64,000 nucleotides of DNA from Stigmatella erecta (GCF_900111745.1 NZ_FOIJ01000002.1:496001-560000), one strand, 5' to 3'; shown: positions 51,204 to 62,446, counted from the first letter of the stretch. Notes: generated by a model from the sequence alone, not told the origin. Numbers and translations: made by a program.

Positions 51204-53012
51204 ATGAATGAACCCACTCAGGCGCCCAAGCCAATGGCCAAGGCCTTCACTTCGGCGTCCATCCTCCTGTGGCTGCGCCCGGAACTCCCACGCGAATCGG
51301 CCCTGGAATACTGGCGAGGCCCTCACGCGCAACGGATGGCAAGAACGCCGGGCCTTTTCGAGTACCGGCAGCACCACTTCTCTGCCGGGGGCCAGGGCCT
51401 GTGGCCCAACATCCTCGGGGCCGAGCCCCCCCAGCCTGAGACCAGGCGCATCGACGGCATGCAGGAGCTCACCTTCGCCGGGGCACTGAGCCCCCTGAGG
51501 GGCGCCAAGCAGCGCAGGCGGATTCACCAGGACGAAGCCAACGTGTTCCAGCGCACCCTCCTCCACCTGGGCGGACCGGGCTGGGGCCGCTGGTATGGCA
51601 GCGGCAACGGCGAAAAGGTGGGCGACAGGTGCGCCGTGCTGTTGCGGCGGAAGCCCGGTCTCCACCGTCGCACGTTCCACCAGTTCGTGAACCACACGCT
51701 GGGTCCCTCCCTTGCCGGCATTCCCCAGGTGAAGGAACTGCGCAGCCAGGTGTTCCTGCCCTGGCTGAAGGAACTCTGGAACACCCCGGGGGTGGCCCAT
51801 GCCAACCCGCCCGAGGACCGCTTCGATGCCTCGCTCGTGCTGGGCTTCGCCAGCGAAGAGGACATGGGGGCATTCTTCGCCTCACCGCAGGTCAACGGCC
51901 TGGCCGGGGAACTGAGGCATCACTGCTCCGCCCTCCAGGCCTACCGGATCTCGCGCACCTATACCTATGTGGTGGAGGGGCGCCCGGCGCTGCCTCAGGT
52001 CAAACCCGAGCGGAAGCCTTCCCTGGCCCCCCTCAAGCGTGCCCTTCCCACGCCTCCCGCGCGGGCGGCCCGGACCGCCGGGTCCCATCCCTTTCCCGAA
52101 GCGCGGCTGCTCCGCTTGAGTGGGGAGGCCCCGGAAGACGTCGTGGCGGACAGCGAGGGACGGCTGGTGTGCGGGGTGAAAGGCGGCCGGATCCTCCGGC
52201 TCGACCCTGTCACCGGGAAGGAGGAGGTGCTGGGCAACACGGGCGGGCGCCCCCTCGGCCTGGAGCTGCTCGCGGATGGGACGGTGCTCGTCTGCGATGC
52301 CCATCGCGGTTTACTGAAGCTCGACCCGCGCACCGCATCCATCGAAACCCTGGTGCAATTCGTCGGGGAGACGCCCCTGCGCTTCTGTTCGAACGTGACC
52401 GCGGCGCGGGATGGAACGCTCTGGTTCACCGAGTCGACCCACCGCTTCGACTTCGAGCACTTCGTGGGGGCGATGTACGAGCATCGCCCGTCGGGGCGGC
52501 TGTTCCGCCGTGACCCGGACGGCCATGTGGAGACCGTGCTCGAAGACCTGTTCTTCGCGAACGGTGTCACCCTGACGGAGGATGAATCCGCGCTGATCTT
52601 CGCCGAGACCGACGGCTACCGGCTGTCGCGCTACTGGCTGAAGGGGCCGAAGCGAGGACAGACAGACATCCTCGCCGGCAACCTGCCTGGCTTCCCGGAC
52701 AACCTCTCGAGAAGCCAGGACGGAAAGTTCTGGGTGGCCCTCGTGACGCCCCGGAACCCGCTGCTGGACCGTCTGGGGACGAGCCCAGGCTGGATTCGGA
52801 AGGCATTGTGGCGGGTTCCCGACGCCCTCCAGCCAGAGCCCGCCAAGACCGTCTGGGCCCTGGCGTTCGATGAACAAGGGCGCCCGCTCGCGGACCTTCA
52901 AACACAGCGTGACGACTTCTACGGCGCTACCGGCGCCGCCGAGTCGAAGGGCGCCCTGTACCTGGCCAGCATCTATGGCAACGGCCTGCTCCAGGTTCAG
53001 CTCCCCCGCTGA
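51204..53012 (+). CDS. EthD-like domain fused to SMP-30/APMAP-like beta-propeller
   Basis: The ATG at 51204 (MNEPTQAPKP) gives 602 residues. The N-terminal 270 residues contain two EthD/ferredoxin-like units (YWRGPHAQRMARTPG near 38 and VNHTLGPSLAGIPQVK near 170). Residues about 300-600 form a six-bladed SMP-30/strictosidine-synthase-like propeller (RILRLDPVTGKEEVL, LWFTESTHRFDF, FANGVTLTEDESALIFAETD, GFPDNLSRSQDGKFWVAL), as in APMAP lactonases. It may combine a dimerising small-molecule domain with a lactonase-like one. The end overlaps the convergent SDR gene by 16 bp. Confidence 0.8.
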   Translation: MNEPTQAPKPMAKAFTSASILLWLRPELPRESALEYWRGPHAQRMARTPGLFEYRQHHFSAGGQGLWPNILGAEPPQPETRRIDGMQELTFAGALSPLRGAKQRRRIHQDEANVFQRTLLHLGGPGWGRWYGSGNGEKVGDRCAVLLRRKPGLHRRTFHQFVNHTLGPSLAGIPQVKELRSQVFLPWLKELWNTPGVAHANPPEDRFDASLVLGFASEEDMGAFFASPQVNGLAGELRHHCSALQAYRISRTYTYVVEGRPALPQVKPERKPSLAPLKRALPTPPARAARTAGSHPFPEARLLRLSGEAPEDVVADSEGRLVCGVKGGRILRLDPVTGKEEVLGNTGGRPLGLELLADGTVLVCDAHRGLLKLDPRTASIETLVQFVGETPLRFCSNVTAARDGTLWFTESTHRFDFEHFVGAMYEHRPSGRLFRRDPDGHVETVLEDLFFANGVTLTEDESALIFAETDGYRLSRYWLKGPKRGQTDILAGNLPGFPDNLSRSQDGKFWVALVTPRNPLLDRLGTSPGWIRKALWRVPDALQPEPAKTVWALAFDEQGRPLADLQTQRDDFYGATGAAESKGALYLASIYGNGLLQVQLPR

Positions 53013-53791
53013 TAGCGGGGCGCCACGCGATCACGCGAGACCTGGGGAGTGAGGGCACGCTCGGCGGCGACATAAGCGTCCCAGTCCTTGATGTCGGGCA
53101 GCGAGGGAATACAGACGGGCTCGTTCATCTCCAACGCACGCAGCGAGGCGGCGACCAGGTCGCCGGCCTGCATGACCCGCTCCGGCGGAAAGTTGGAGAG
53201 ATTGTTGCCCGCCACCTCGTGGAACTCGGTGGCGATCACGCCCGGAATCAAGAGCTGCACCTGCACGCCGGTGCCCTGGGCCTCCGCCTGCATCGTCCGG
53301 GTGAAACCCATGACGTAGTTCTTGGACGCGCCGTAGCCGGCATTGCCGGGCAACTGCATGAACACGGTGCCCGACGCCACGTTGATGATCCGGCCACGTC
53401 CCAGCTCCACCATGCGCTTCATCGCGGCCACGGAGAGACGGCTGAGGGCAATGATGTTGACGCGCAGCATCTCTTCGAGCGCGTCCGCGTTCAACTCCGC
53501 GACCCGGCCGCGCGATGCGTAGCCCGCGTTGTTGACGAGAAGATCGATGGGTGGCTCGCCCCCGATCCGTGCGGCGACCACGCCCACCCCCTCGGCGGTC
53601 GAAAGGTCCGCCGGGAGCACCTCCACCTCGACGCCATGGCCACGCCGCAGCTCATCGGCGAGCGCATTCAGCCGGTCAGCACGGCGGGCGACCAGCACGA
53701 GGGAATGGCCGGTTTTGGCGAGCTGCTCGGCATAGCTGCGCCCGATGCCAGCAGAGGCACCTGTGATCAACGCGCGGGGAGTGGGGGGCAT
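52997..53791 (-). CDS. Short-chain dehydrogenase/reductase
   Basis: The 264-residue protein has the Rossmann TGASAGIG motif, NNAG near 89, a catalytic Ser in VASGTV and the YGASK tyrosine-lysine pair. It is a classical SDR with NADP preference suggested by ARRADR after the second strand. The substrate is unknown. It converges on the EthD/SMP-30 gene with a 16-bp overlap of coding ends. Confidence 0.95.
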   Translation of the reverse strand: MPPTPRALITGASAGIGRSYAEQLAKTGHSLVLVARRADRLNALADELRRGHGVEVEVLPADLSTAEGVGVVAARIGGEPPIDLLVNNAGYASRGRVAELNADALEEMLRVNIIALSRLSVAAMKRMVELGRGRIINVASGTVFMQLPGNAGYGASKNYVMGFTRTMQAEAQGTGVQVQLLIPGVIATEFHEVAGNNLSNFPPERVMQAGDLVAASLRALEMNEPVCIPSLPDIKDWDAYVAAERALTPQVSRDRVAPRYQRGS

Positions 53792-53824
53792 GGAAACCTC
53801 GAAGGAGCAGATGGGACCGTCTCT

Positions 53825-54328
53825 TCACACTTCTCCCCATATACCCCGGCGCATGCGCCCACCGTCCGTCATCCCCCAGGGCCCCGCCCATCTGCCAGCT
53901 TCCCAACCTTCCGCGGGCTTCGCACGCAGCGCCGGTGGTCTGCCCGGCCGGCGCTCCGTAGCGGCCGGCGTGGACCAGGTCGAGATCGGCGTTGGCACGT
54001 CGCGTGGCCACGTCCGTGACTCCGCGTCCCACGTACACACGAGGAGCAGACTCCGGCCGTCGTTCGACACGAATACCAGGAGGAGCTGGCCGTTGTAGCG
54101 CACCAACGCCAGCCCATGCGATGAGGACTGACCCGTAATGGTCGCGAACGACCATCCGGTGGCGGGCTCGTAGGGCCCATGGCGCAGGCTCCCACCGCTC
54201 GTTTCCCGGAAGACCCTGTGCAGCCGGCCATCATGGCTCGCGAGCGCCGGGACCGTCGTGCTCGCAGGCTGACCGAGAGACTGCTTTGTGGACCACTGCG
54301 TGGTGCTCACCCAATTCCGCGGAAACAA
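53825..54328 (-). pseudogene. Possible remnant of a repeat (beta-propeller or lectin-like) protein
   Basis: About 95 residues from 54328 downward look protein-like, with two repeat-like units (VPALASHDGRLHRVFRE and GLALVRYNGQLLLVFVS) of the kind found in secreted propeller or lectin proteins. There is no signal peptide, no good start (TTG without Shine-Dalgarno), and the last 70 residues are Arg/Pro/Gly-rich and look like out-of-frame sequence. The rest of the 637-bp gap between the SDR and phosphatase genes holds nothing else recognisable. Confidence 0.35.
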
Positions 54329-54428
54329 CGCCTGAGCCCGCGAGAGTCAGGCTTTTCAGAGGGAAGCACTTCGAAATCTTCGGCGAAAGCGCGCCGTGCA
54401 GGGGGCCGCACGCGGCCAGGTGCCGGGC

Positions 54429-55196
54429 TTACGCCAGGAGACGGTCCTTGAGCTTCCGCAGCGTGTCTTGCTCAATCCCGCAGGCTTCGCGGAGGTAGGT
54501 CTCGACCGAGCCATACCGCTTCATGAGGGTGCCGTACACCTCGTCCAGGAAATCGGGGTGCGCCATCAGGATCAACCGCATGCGCTCCGGTGAGACCTGC
54601 GACAGCGTCAAGACCCGCATCACCTTGAGAAACTTCTCCAGCTGCGGGGCGAAGAAATCGTTGGTCCGCAGGTAGTCCTCCATCACCTCCTCGTAGCGGA
54701 CGCCGGCCAGCAACTGGATCAGGGCCGCCAGGAAGCCGGTACGGTCCTTGCCCGCCGTGCAGTGGATCACCGCCGGAAGATTCCGCTCCCCGGCGAGCAA
54801 CGTGATGACCTCACGGATGCGGGCTGTCTGCTCGAATGCGATGTGGTGATAATACGCTCTGCTGAACTCCCGGAACCGCTCGCCGCCGGCCTTGCCGAAC
54901 AGGAAGCCGAGCAGCTTCCTGCGGCTGCCGTCCTGGGTCGCTTGCTCGTGGATGGGAATGTTGACCACCCGGATCGACGCGTCCGTCAGGCGCAGGCGCC
55001 TCTTCTGGCTCTCGCCTGGAGAACGAAGATCGCAGATCAACTGGATGCCGAGCCCGCGCAGCGTGACCCAATCTTCAGCGTTCATGCGGGACAGCTCACC
55101 CGAGCGGAACAGCACACCGGTCCGGAACGTCCTTCCGTCCGCCGTCTTCAGGCCACCAACGTCGCGGAAATTCGCCAACCGCCGAGCAACTTCCAT
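54429..55196 (-). CDS. Protein tyrosine/lipid phosphatase (Y_phosphatase3 type)
   Basis: The 255-residue protein has the P-loop HCTAGKDRTG (catalytic Cys near 145) with the lysine-aspartate form found in bacterial LipA/MptpB-like phosphatases. The N-terminal NFRDVGGLKTADGRTFRTGVLFRS is also typical. These dephosphorylate phosphotyrosine, and sometimes phosphoinositides. Its partner kinase is not evident. Confidence 0.92.
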   Translation of the reverse strand: MEVARRLANFRDVGGLKTADGRTFRTGVLFRSGELSRMNAEDWVTLRGLGIQLICDLRSPGESQKRRLRLTDASIRVVNIPIHEQATQDGSRRKLLGFLFGKAGGERFREFSRAYYHHIAFEQTARIREVITLLAGERNLPAVIHCTAGKDRTGFLAALIQLLAGVRYEEVMEDYLRTNDFFAPQLEKFLKVMRVLTLSQVSPERMRLILMAHPDFLDEVYGTLMKRYGSVETYLREACGIEQDTLRKLKDRLLA

Positions 55197-55318
55197 GGCC
55201 CCCGTCTCTCACCAAAGCGCCCGGGAGACAAGCCAACCGCTGGGAGGGCGGGGCTCTGGGGCGCAAGGCCACGGCCCTGCGCCAGGCAGCCGTGGCCCAC
55301 AAGCCCACCCCTGGCCGT

Positions 55319-56228
55319 TCAGGTGAGCGGAAGCTCCAGCGTGGCCACGGCACCCTTGCCCGGTCCTTCGCTGCTGAGCGTGAGGCTGCCATTCAAGAGC
55401 TGCACCGCCAGCGCGCTGGAGTGCAGCCCGACGCCGTGTCCGTCCTTGCGCGTGGTGAAGCCGTGCGAGAACAGCTTGTCTTGCACCTCGGGGGTGATTC
55501 CCATCTCATTGTCCACCACCTGGATGCGAGCAGCCCGTCCCTCCACCCACAACTTCACCCACAGCTTGCGGCTGCCCTCGGGCATCGGGTCCAACGCGTA
55601 CTTGGCATTGTTGAGCAGGTTGATGAGGACCTGCAGCACCTTGTGCTTGTCCACCCTCACCTTGGGCACGAAGGACAGCTCCCTCTGGACGGCCACGCCG
55701 TGACGCTGGAGCGCCGGCAGTTGGATGCTCAGGGCATCCTCGATGAGGTGGGCCAGATCGCACTCCTCCGTTATCAACGTGTTCCTGGCATACGTCTGCT
55801 GAACCTAGACGATGGCCCGGATGTGCTCGATGTGACGGCCCATGGCGCCCATGTTCTCCATGAGGCGCGTCTGCTCGTGTACCAACTCCTTCGCCAGCGC
55901 CGACAGGTAGTCCGGGAGCCTTCCGCCACGAGCGCCTTCCGCCAGGAAGTGGGCCAGGCCTGCCCGGTGCTCCTGCCGCAGGGCCGTGGCCCGCTTCAAC
56001 CGGCCCACGCGCGAGGCGCTCAAGACCTGACGCATCATCTCCAGGCTGACGACGGCGCTGGTGAGCACATTGCCCACGTTGTGCAGCACGTTCGCTGGAA
56101 CTGGGCGAGGGAGCCATGGGCGTCTTGATGATGACGGGCAGGCCGTCGGCCTCGCGCACCGCTTGGAACAGGACGTTCGAACCCGTGGCTCGGATGGTAC
56201 CAAGAAGCCTGTATCCTGGGATGTTCAA
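55319..56228 (-). pseudogene. Decayed Ser/Thr-kinase/ATPase/sensor-histidine-kinase hybrid: internal deletion, frameshift and in-frame TAG
   Basis: Reading down from a TTG at 56228, about 40 residues (LNIPGYRLLGTIRATGSN, then LPVIIKTPMAPSP) match the start of large myxobacterial kinase/ATPase/histidine-kinase hybrids. The frame then shifts near 56100 directly into a histidine-kinase dimerisation region (NVLHNVGNVLTSAVVSLEMM). That frame is interrupted by TAG at 55805, where the expected codon is CAG (IV-Q-VQQTYARN). It resumes with an intact HATPase domain (LLNNAKYALDP, VVDNEMGI, HGFTTRKDGHGVGLHSS) ending at 55319. Over a thousand codons of the usual protein are missing, so the gene is dead. 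Confidence 0.8.
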
Positions 56229-56479
56229 CCTGGAGAAGAGTCCTTGGTGAAAACAGCCCGAGCGTACGCGGTATTGACCGGCCCTTGGCACTGGCCAGGG
56301 AGGCAGGCGGTCCCATGGATCTTCCGGCGCACGGGCGGGACAGGAGCACGGATGCGTGCGGAGGAATGGCAGCTTCAGCAGCCCTCCACGTGCCACAGTG
56401 CGGCCATCCAGCCGCCAAGGTTCAGGGCGTGCGCCTCGCGACCTTCCTCGCGGCACAGACTGGACGGAGCCTTTTCAGA

Positions 56480-56932
56480 ATGATCCTCCGCAACGTCTCC
56501 GATGAGGACCTTCCCATCTTCTTCGAACACCAGCGCGACCCAGAAGCGCTGCGCATGGCCGCATTTCCATCACGGGAGCAGGATGCGTTCATGACCCACT
56601 GGCGCACCACGGTTCTCCGCCCCGAGAACGTCACCCGCACCATCGTGAGGGGCCACGTGGCCGTTGGGTACATCGGCAGTTGGGAACAGGAGGCCAAGCG
56701 CCTCGTCGGCTACTGGATTGGCCGCGAGCATTGGGGCCAAGGCCTCGCCACTCGGGCCCTCTCTGAGTTTCTCGTGCTCGAGCCCGCCCGGCCGCTTCAT
56801 GCGTGGGTCGCTCGCCACAACCTCGCGTCGATCCGCGTCCTGGAGAAGTGTGGCTTCCACCCCCTCATCAACGAGAACCCGCATCCCCCGGGTGAAGTCG
56901 CCGAAGTCCTCATGAGGCTTGGTTCAACGTAG
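56480..56932 (+). CDS. GNAT-family N-acetyltransferase (RimJ/RimL-like)
   Basis: From the ATG at 56480 (MILRNVSDEDLP) the product is 150 residues. It has the acetyl-CoA loop GREHWGQGLATRAL near 92-105 and a closing SIRVLEKCGFHPL. The frame is open upstream, but that part is not family-like. It may acetylate a small molecule or a protein N-terminus. Confidence 0.87.
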   Translation: MILRNVSDEDLPIFFEHQRDPEALRMAAFPSREQDAFMTHWRTTVLRPENVTRTIVRGHVAVGYIGSWEQEAKRLVGYWIGREHWGQGLATRALSEFLVLEPARPLHAWVARHNLASIRVLEKCGFHPLINENPHPPGEVAEVLMRLGST

Positions 56933-57069
56933 CGCGTGTGGCTCGCACGACGACGGCCGCTGGTCCAAACTCCAGCGCTTCGTCATCAGGGAGCCGCAGC
57001 GTGCCCTGGGAAGGAGGACACGGCAAGAGCGAGTCCTCCAACGGTTCCAGCGGACGCGGGCTCACCCGT

Positions 57070-57795
57070 TCAGGCGGAGCCCGTCGCCTTGCGCCACGCT
57101 CCGAGGATGTGGTCGATGACCTCTTGCAGCCCCACGCCTTTCGTCACCTGGGTGAAGACGAAGGGCCCGTCACCGCGCATCTTCCGCGCGTCGCGGTCCA
57201 TCACCGACAGGTCCGCGCCCACGTGCGGCGCCAGGTCCGTCTTGTTGATGATCAGCAGGTCCGATTGGGTGATGCCCGGTCCACCCTTGCGGGGCACCTT
57301 GTCTCCGCCCGCCACGTCGATGACGTAGATCGTGTAATCCGCCAGCTCGCGGCTGTACTGCGCCGCCAGGTTGTCGCCGCCGCTCTCCACGATGAGCAAC
57401 TGCGGCTTGAGCTCTTCCATCAGCTCTTCGAGCGCGAGCAGGTTGTGGCTGATGTCCTCACGGATGGCTGCGTGAGGGCACCCCCCCGTTTCCACCGCCT
57501 TGATGCGCTCAGGAGACAGCGCCTTGTTGCGGACCAGGAACTCGGCATCTTCCTTGGTGAAGATGTCGTTGGTCACCACGCCAAGCCGGTAGCCATCCCT
57601 CAGCGCGCGGCACAGCGCCAGCACCAGCGCCGTCTTCCCGCTGCCCACCGGTCCTCCAATCCCGATGGTGAAGGAACGCGCGGCGAAGTCGCGGAGCTGG
57701 CTCGGCTCGCGCTCGTGGAAGTGGCCGGGGTGCTCCATCTCCTCATGGGTGTGGTCGTGATCGTCATGGCCGTGGCCGCGGTGGTCGTCGTGCAT
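57070..57795 (-). CDS. ureG: Urease accessory GTPase UreG with His-rich N-terminus
   Basis: The 241-residue protein has a P-loop [25 protein letters not shown], the metal-binding ETGGCPHAA (Cys-Pro-His) and NKTDLAP, all diagnostic of UreG. The first 28 residues contain ten histidines, a likely nickel-storage tail. It delivers nickel to the UreABC-UreDF complex using GTP. It is last in the operon, 9 bp after ureF. Confidence 0.97.
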   Translation of the reverse strand: MHDDHRGHGHDDHDHTHEEMEHPGHFHEREPSQLRDFAARSFTIGIGGPVGSGKTALVLALCRALRDGYRLGVVTNDIFTKEDAEFLVRNKALSPERIKAVETGGCPHAAIREDISHNLLALEELMEELKPQLLIVESGGDNLAAQYSRELADYTIYVIDVAGGDKVPRKGGPGITQSDLLIINKTDLAPHVGADLSVMDRDARKMRGDGPFVFTQVTKGVGLQEVIDHILGAWRKATGSA

Positions 57796-57804
57796 GGGTT
57801 CACC

Positions 57805-58467
57805 TCAGGAAAGAAAGAGCCGTGAATAGAGCCGGTCGTGTGTGGCGCTGAGCAGGTCCATCAGCGGTGAGGTCTGGCTCAGCGCCTCGACGCCCAGCTC
57901 GGAACAAGCAGTGAAGACCTCATCCAACAAAGGGGCACACTGGTGCTGAATCTGGTGGGACTCGTGGGTGCCCACCATGCCCATCCGGACCGCCGCGGAG
58001 AGCGTTCCGCGCAGGGTCAGCGACAGGAAGAGCTGCTGGGCATCGAGCCGCTCGACCTCCAAGGCACGCAGCACCGCGCCGAAGAGGGGGGCATGGTGGT
58101 AGCGCAGCCCCGCTTTCCGGGCGGTGTGCTGCAAGGGGCCCACGGGCCCGGGGAAGATGCGCGCGCACGTCCCCAGGAACGCCCGCCCCTGGGTGCGGCT
58201 TGCCCGATTGGCCACGTGGTTGGTGAGGAACGCCTCCATCCGGGCGTCCAGCACGGGAAGCGAGGAGGGCTCGCCGTGCGCGGCGCCCAGGATGGGCAGG
58301 GCGCCATGCCCCGTCTGCCAGAGCAGCTCCCGTGCGAAGCGCTCCAGCCCCTCGCGGCCGCGCACCTCACCTTGCTGCAGTGCCGCCTCCAGTCCCCCCG
58401 AGTGCGCGAAGCCCCCGGTGGGAAAGCCCGAGTCCGCCAGCTGTAGCACCCTCCAGGGGACGCCCAT
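57805..58467 (-). CDS. ureF: Urease accessory protein UreF
   Basis: The ATG at 58467 gives 220 residues starting VPWRVLQLADSGFPTGGFAHSGGLEAAL, the UreF signature; the frame extends upstream into ureC and is not used. It is largely helical and, with UreD and UreG, forms the nickel-insertion complex. It follows ureC by 10 bp. Confidence 0.95.
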   Translation of the reverse strand: MGVPWRVLQLADSGFPTGGFAHSGGLEAALQQGEVRGREGLERFARELLWQTGHGALPILGAAHGEPSSLPVLDARMEAFLTNHVANRASRTQGRAFLGTCARIFPGPVGPLQHTARKAGLRYHHAPLFGAVLRALEVERLDAQQLFLSLTLRGTLSAAVRMGMVGTHESHQIQHQCAPLLDEVFTACSELGVEALSQTSPLMDLLSATHDRLYSRLFLS

Positions 58468-58477
58468 GGCCCGTGCC

Positions 58478-60189
<1,712 letters not shown>

Positions 60190-60193
<4 letters not shown>

Positions 60194-60963
60194 GTTTCCT
60201 CCTGGTGCCCAAACCCGCGGGCGATCACCTGCTCCATGGCGCGCTGCTGGTTCTCCGGTGTCACAGGCCCCGAGGCCAGGTTATTGCCGCCTCGAATGAT
60301 CTGCGCGCCGGCAATGGGCACCAACGAGACCGTCTTCTCCTGATCTTTCTCGAAGCGCTCCGCCGTCCCCGCCTTGATGTTCAGCCGCCGCCCATACGCC
60401 CGGGCCCGGTCGAAGACGAGATCCTTGTTCGTCTCGATGAAGTGATAATGGCTGCCCACCTGGATGGGGCGGTCTCCCCGGTTGACGACTTTCAGGGTGA
60501 TGGCATCCCGGCCTGGGTTGATCACAATGGGCTCGGACTGGAAGAGCACCTGGCCCGGCACCATCCGCGCCTCTTTCGTGGAGCGCTCCTGCGGCCAGCG
60601 CAGCGGCAACACCGGCAGGAAGCTGCCATAGAGGGCCAGCGACATGTCCCCCTGCTCGAGCTCGATGGGGTGCTGCACCGCTACCAGCTTCGTGCCATCC
60701 GGGAAGGTTCCCTCGACCAGGACCTCCGAGACCATCTCCGGCACGCCCTCCATCACCTGCGCGCGGCCCAGCAGCTTGCGCCCCAGGTCCATCAGCTCGG
60801 ATACGCTCATCTGGCCATCGCGGATGAACTCGAGCAATTGGGTGGAGATGAGCGCCACCGCCTCGGGGTAGTTGAGTTGCAGGCCCCGCGCCAGACGCTT
60901 CTGAGCCAGGAATCCCGCTTGGTGCAACATCAGCTTCTCGATGTCACGCGGCGACAGGTGCAT
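60190..60963 (-). CDS. ureAB: Fused urease gamma-beta subunit
   Basis: The ATG at 60963 with AGGAGGACC upstream gives 257 residues. Residues 1-100 are the gamma subunit ([40 protein letters not shown]). Residues about 130-257 are the beta subunit ([43 protein letters not shown]). The fusion resembles the arrangement in Helicobacter and some other bacteria. It pairs with UreC in the holoenzyme. Confidence 0.96.
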
Positions 60964-61059
60964 GGTCCTCCTCCAAGTCAAACTTTGCTGGCTGGAGCAA
61001 CCCCTCCAGGGCGCAGCGGCACTCTACTGTTTTCGACGCGCCGTGTTACGTGAAATTGC

Positions 61060-61893
61060 TCAGCTGCCGTGAGACCAGGGGTCATCGCCCAGCAGGGCGG
61101 GCAAAAAAGACAGCCAATCCGTGGCCGTGTGCATCAGCAGTTCGGGTGAGGTGGCGGCCGCCCGGAGGACCAGCCCATCGCTTCCGATCGGGCTGGCGGA
61201 GCAGACGAGCCGAGCGCCTGGAGTGATGGGCAGGGCACCCACGCGCCCGGCGAGCGCCTCGCGGGCCGCAGCGGACGCAGGCCCTACCAGGAGCACGGTT
61301 CCCAGCGCGTCGAACCGGCCCAGCCGCTCGGAGAGCGGCCCCTGGGCAGGATCCAGCAGCCAACGCTCGTCGAACAACGCGCGGCCCTCCCGGTAGACGC
61401 CGAGCGACGAGGAGAAGTGGGAGAAGTCCCAGCGCTCGCCAGTGGCGCGGCGGCCCGTGGTGACGAGATCCATCAGGATGAGGGAGGCCTCGGGGGCCAG
61501 ATGGATGTCCTGGCGTTGCTCGAACCGGGCGCCCGTGTAGCAGGTGGTGGGATCTGGAACCAAGATGAGCAAGGCCCCCTTCTCCACCCGGGCGGACAAC
61601 ACACTCCGGCAGCCTTGCGGCGAGCGGTAGATCCGGGTGTTGCCCCGGCTGGACAGGAGAGCGGTGGCGCCCGCGGCCACGCGCATCTCCAGGGAGAGCT
61701 GGTCTCCATCCACCAAGCCGTCACCGAACAGGCTGGTGTAGACCCAGGCGGCGTGCCCGTGGTTGCGCGGTGTTAACAGCCGCATCGGACTGTGGGCGAG
61801 GGCCGTGCTCACCACGGTGCGTGCCCCCACCCGTTCGAAGGCAAGCCGTGCCGCTCCATCGTGTCTGCCGCGAGCGGGTTGACGCTGAATCAT
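61060..61893 (-). CDS. ureD: Urease accessory protein UreD
   Basis: The ATG at 61893 gives 277 residues with the UreD pattern: ARLAFERVGARTVVSTALAHSPMRLLTPRNHGHAAWVY in split conserved blocks, QLSLEMRVAAGATALL, PDPTTCYTGARFEQ and DLVTTGRRATGE. An upstream ATG at 62079 would add 62 unrelated residues. It is the first gene of the operon, 96 bp before ureAB, and acts as scaffold for UreF/UreG on apo-urease. Confidence 0.93.
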   Translation of the reverse strand: MIQRQPARGRHDGAARLAFERVGARTVVSTALAHSPMRLLTPRNHGHAAWVYTSLFGDGLVDGDQLSLEMRVAAGATALLSSRGNTRIYRSPQGCRSVLSARVEKGALLILVPDPTTCYTGARFEQRQDIHLAPEASLILMDLVTTGRRATGERWDFSHFSSSLGVYREGRALFDERWLLDPAQGPLSERLGRFDALGTVLLVGPASAAAREALAGRVGALPITPGARLVCSASPIGSDGLVLRAAATSPELLMHTATDWLSFLPALLGDDPWSHGS

Positions 61894-62083
61894 GCGCCAC
61901 GAGACTGCCGCAAACGTGGCGGAGAAGCCACGAATACGCGGGTGAGTGCGGGCGCAGAGGGGCCGAGGTGGGCCGCTGACAGGTGCCGCCCAGCCGAAGC
62001 AGCGGCCGTGCAGACCCTGCGGGCGCCGCCGGCAGGCACTGAGCGGACAAGCCATCGCGCCGCACCGATTTTCTTCCAAACGC

Positions 62084-62113
62084 TTGACGCGTAAGCATCA
62101 CCTTACGCATTAT
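62084..62113 (+). promoter_or_regulatory. Promoter overlapping a GCGTAAG-N6-CTTACGC operator
   Basis: TTGACG (62084-62089) and CATTAT (62108-62113) are 18 bp apart. Between and overlapping them, GCGTAAG (62089-62095) and CTTACGC (62102-62108) form a perfect 7-bp dyad. A repressor bound there would block RNA polymerase. The ATG of the ArsR-type gene lies only 9 nt after the -10, so the mRNA is nearly leaderless if this promoter is used. Confidence 0.6.
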
Positions 62114-62122
62114 CTGCGGGCG

Positions 62123-62446
62123 ATGATGCACACGGAACCCGGGGTGTTTGGAGCGATCAGCCATCCGGCGCGGCGCCGCATGCTCGACCTGCTGGCCGGC
62201 GGCGACCGCCCGGTGAATGCGATCGCCGAGAACTTCGAGATGAGCCGCCCGGCGGTGTCTCAGCACCTGCGCGTGCTCCTGGATGCGGGCCTCGTCACCG
62301 AGCAACGGCACGGCAGGGAACGGCGGTACCGCCTCGTGCCGGAGCAACTGGGGCCGGTGCGCGACTGGCTCGCTCACTACGAGCGGTTCTGGGACGACAA
62401 CTTCACCCGCCTGCGGCGGCACCTCGAGAAGGGCAACGAGCGATGA
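62123..62446 (+). CDS. ArsR-family winged-helix repressor
   Basis: The 107-residue protein is a winged helix with the recognition segment MSRPAVSQHLRVLLDAGLV near 42-60 and a wing ERRYRLVPEQ. It has no cysteine pair for metals and belongs to the ArsR group commonly linked with SRPBCC (AHSA1) genes. The dyad in its promoter suggests autorepression. An ATG 3 bp downstream is an alternative start. Its stop overlaps the next ATG (ATGA). Confidence 0.93.
   Translation: MMHTEPGVFGAISHPARRRMLDLLAGGDRPVNAIAENFEMSRPAVSQHLRVLLDAGLVTEQRHGRERRYRLVPEQLGPVRDWLAHYERFWDDNFTRLRRHLEKGNER

Noticed and set aside
56938-57825. Plus-strand frame of 295 codons opposite ureG
   Set aside because: Antisense shadow of an unmistakable UreG; composition typical of mirror frames.
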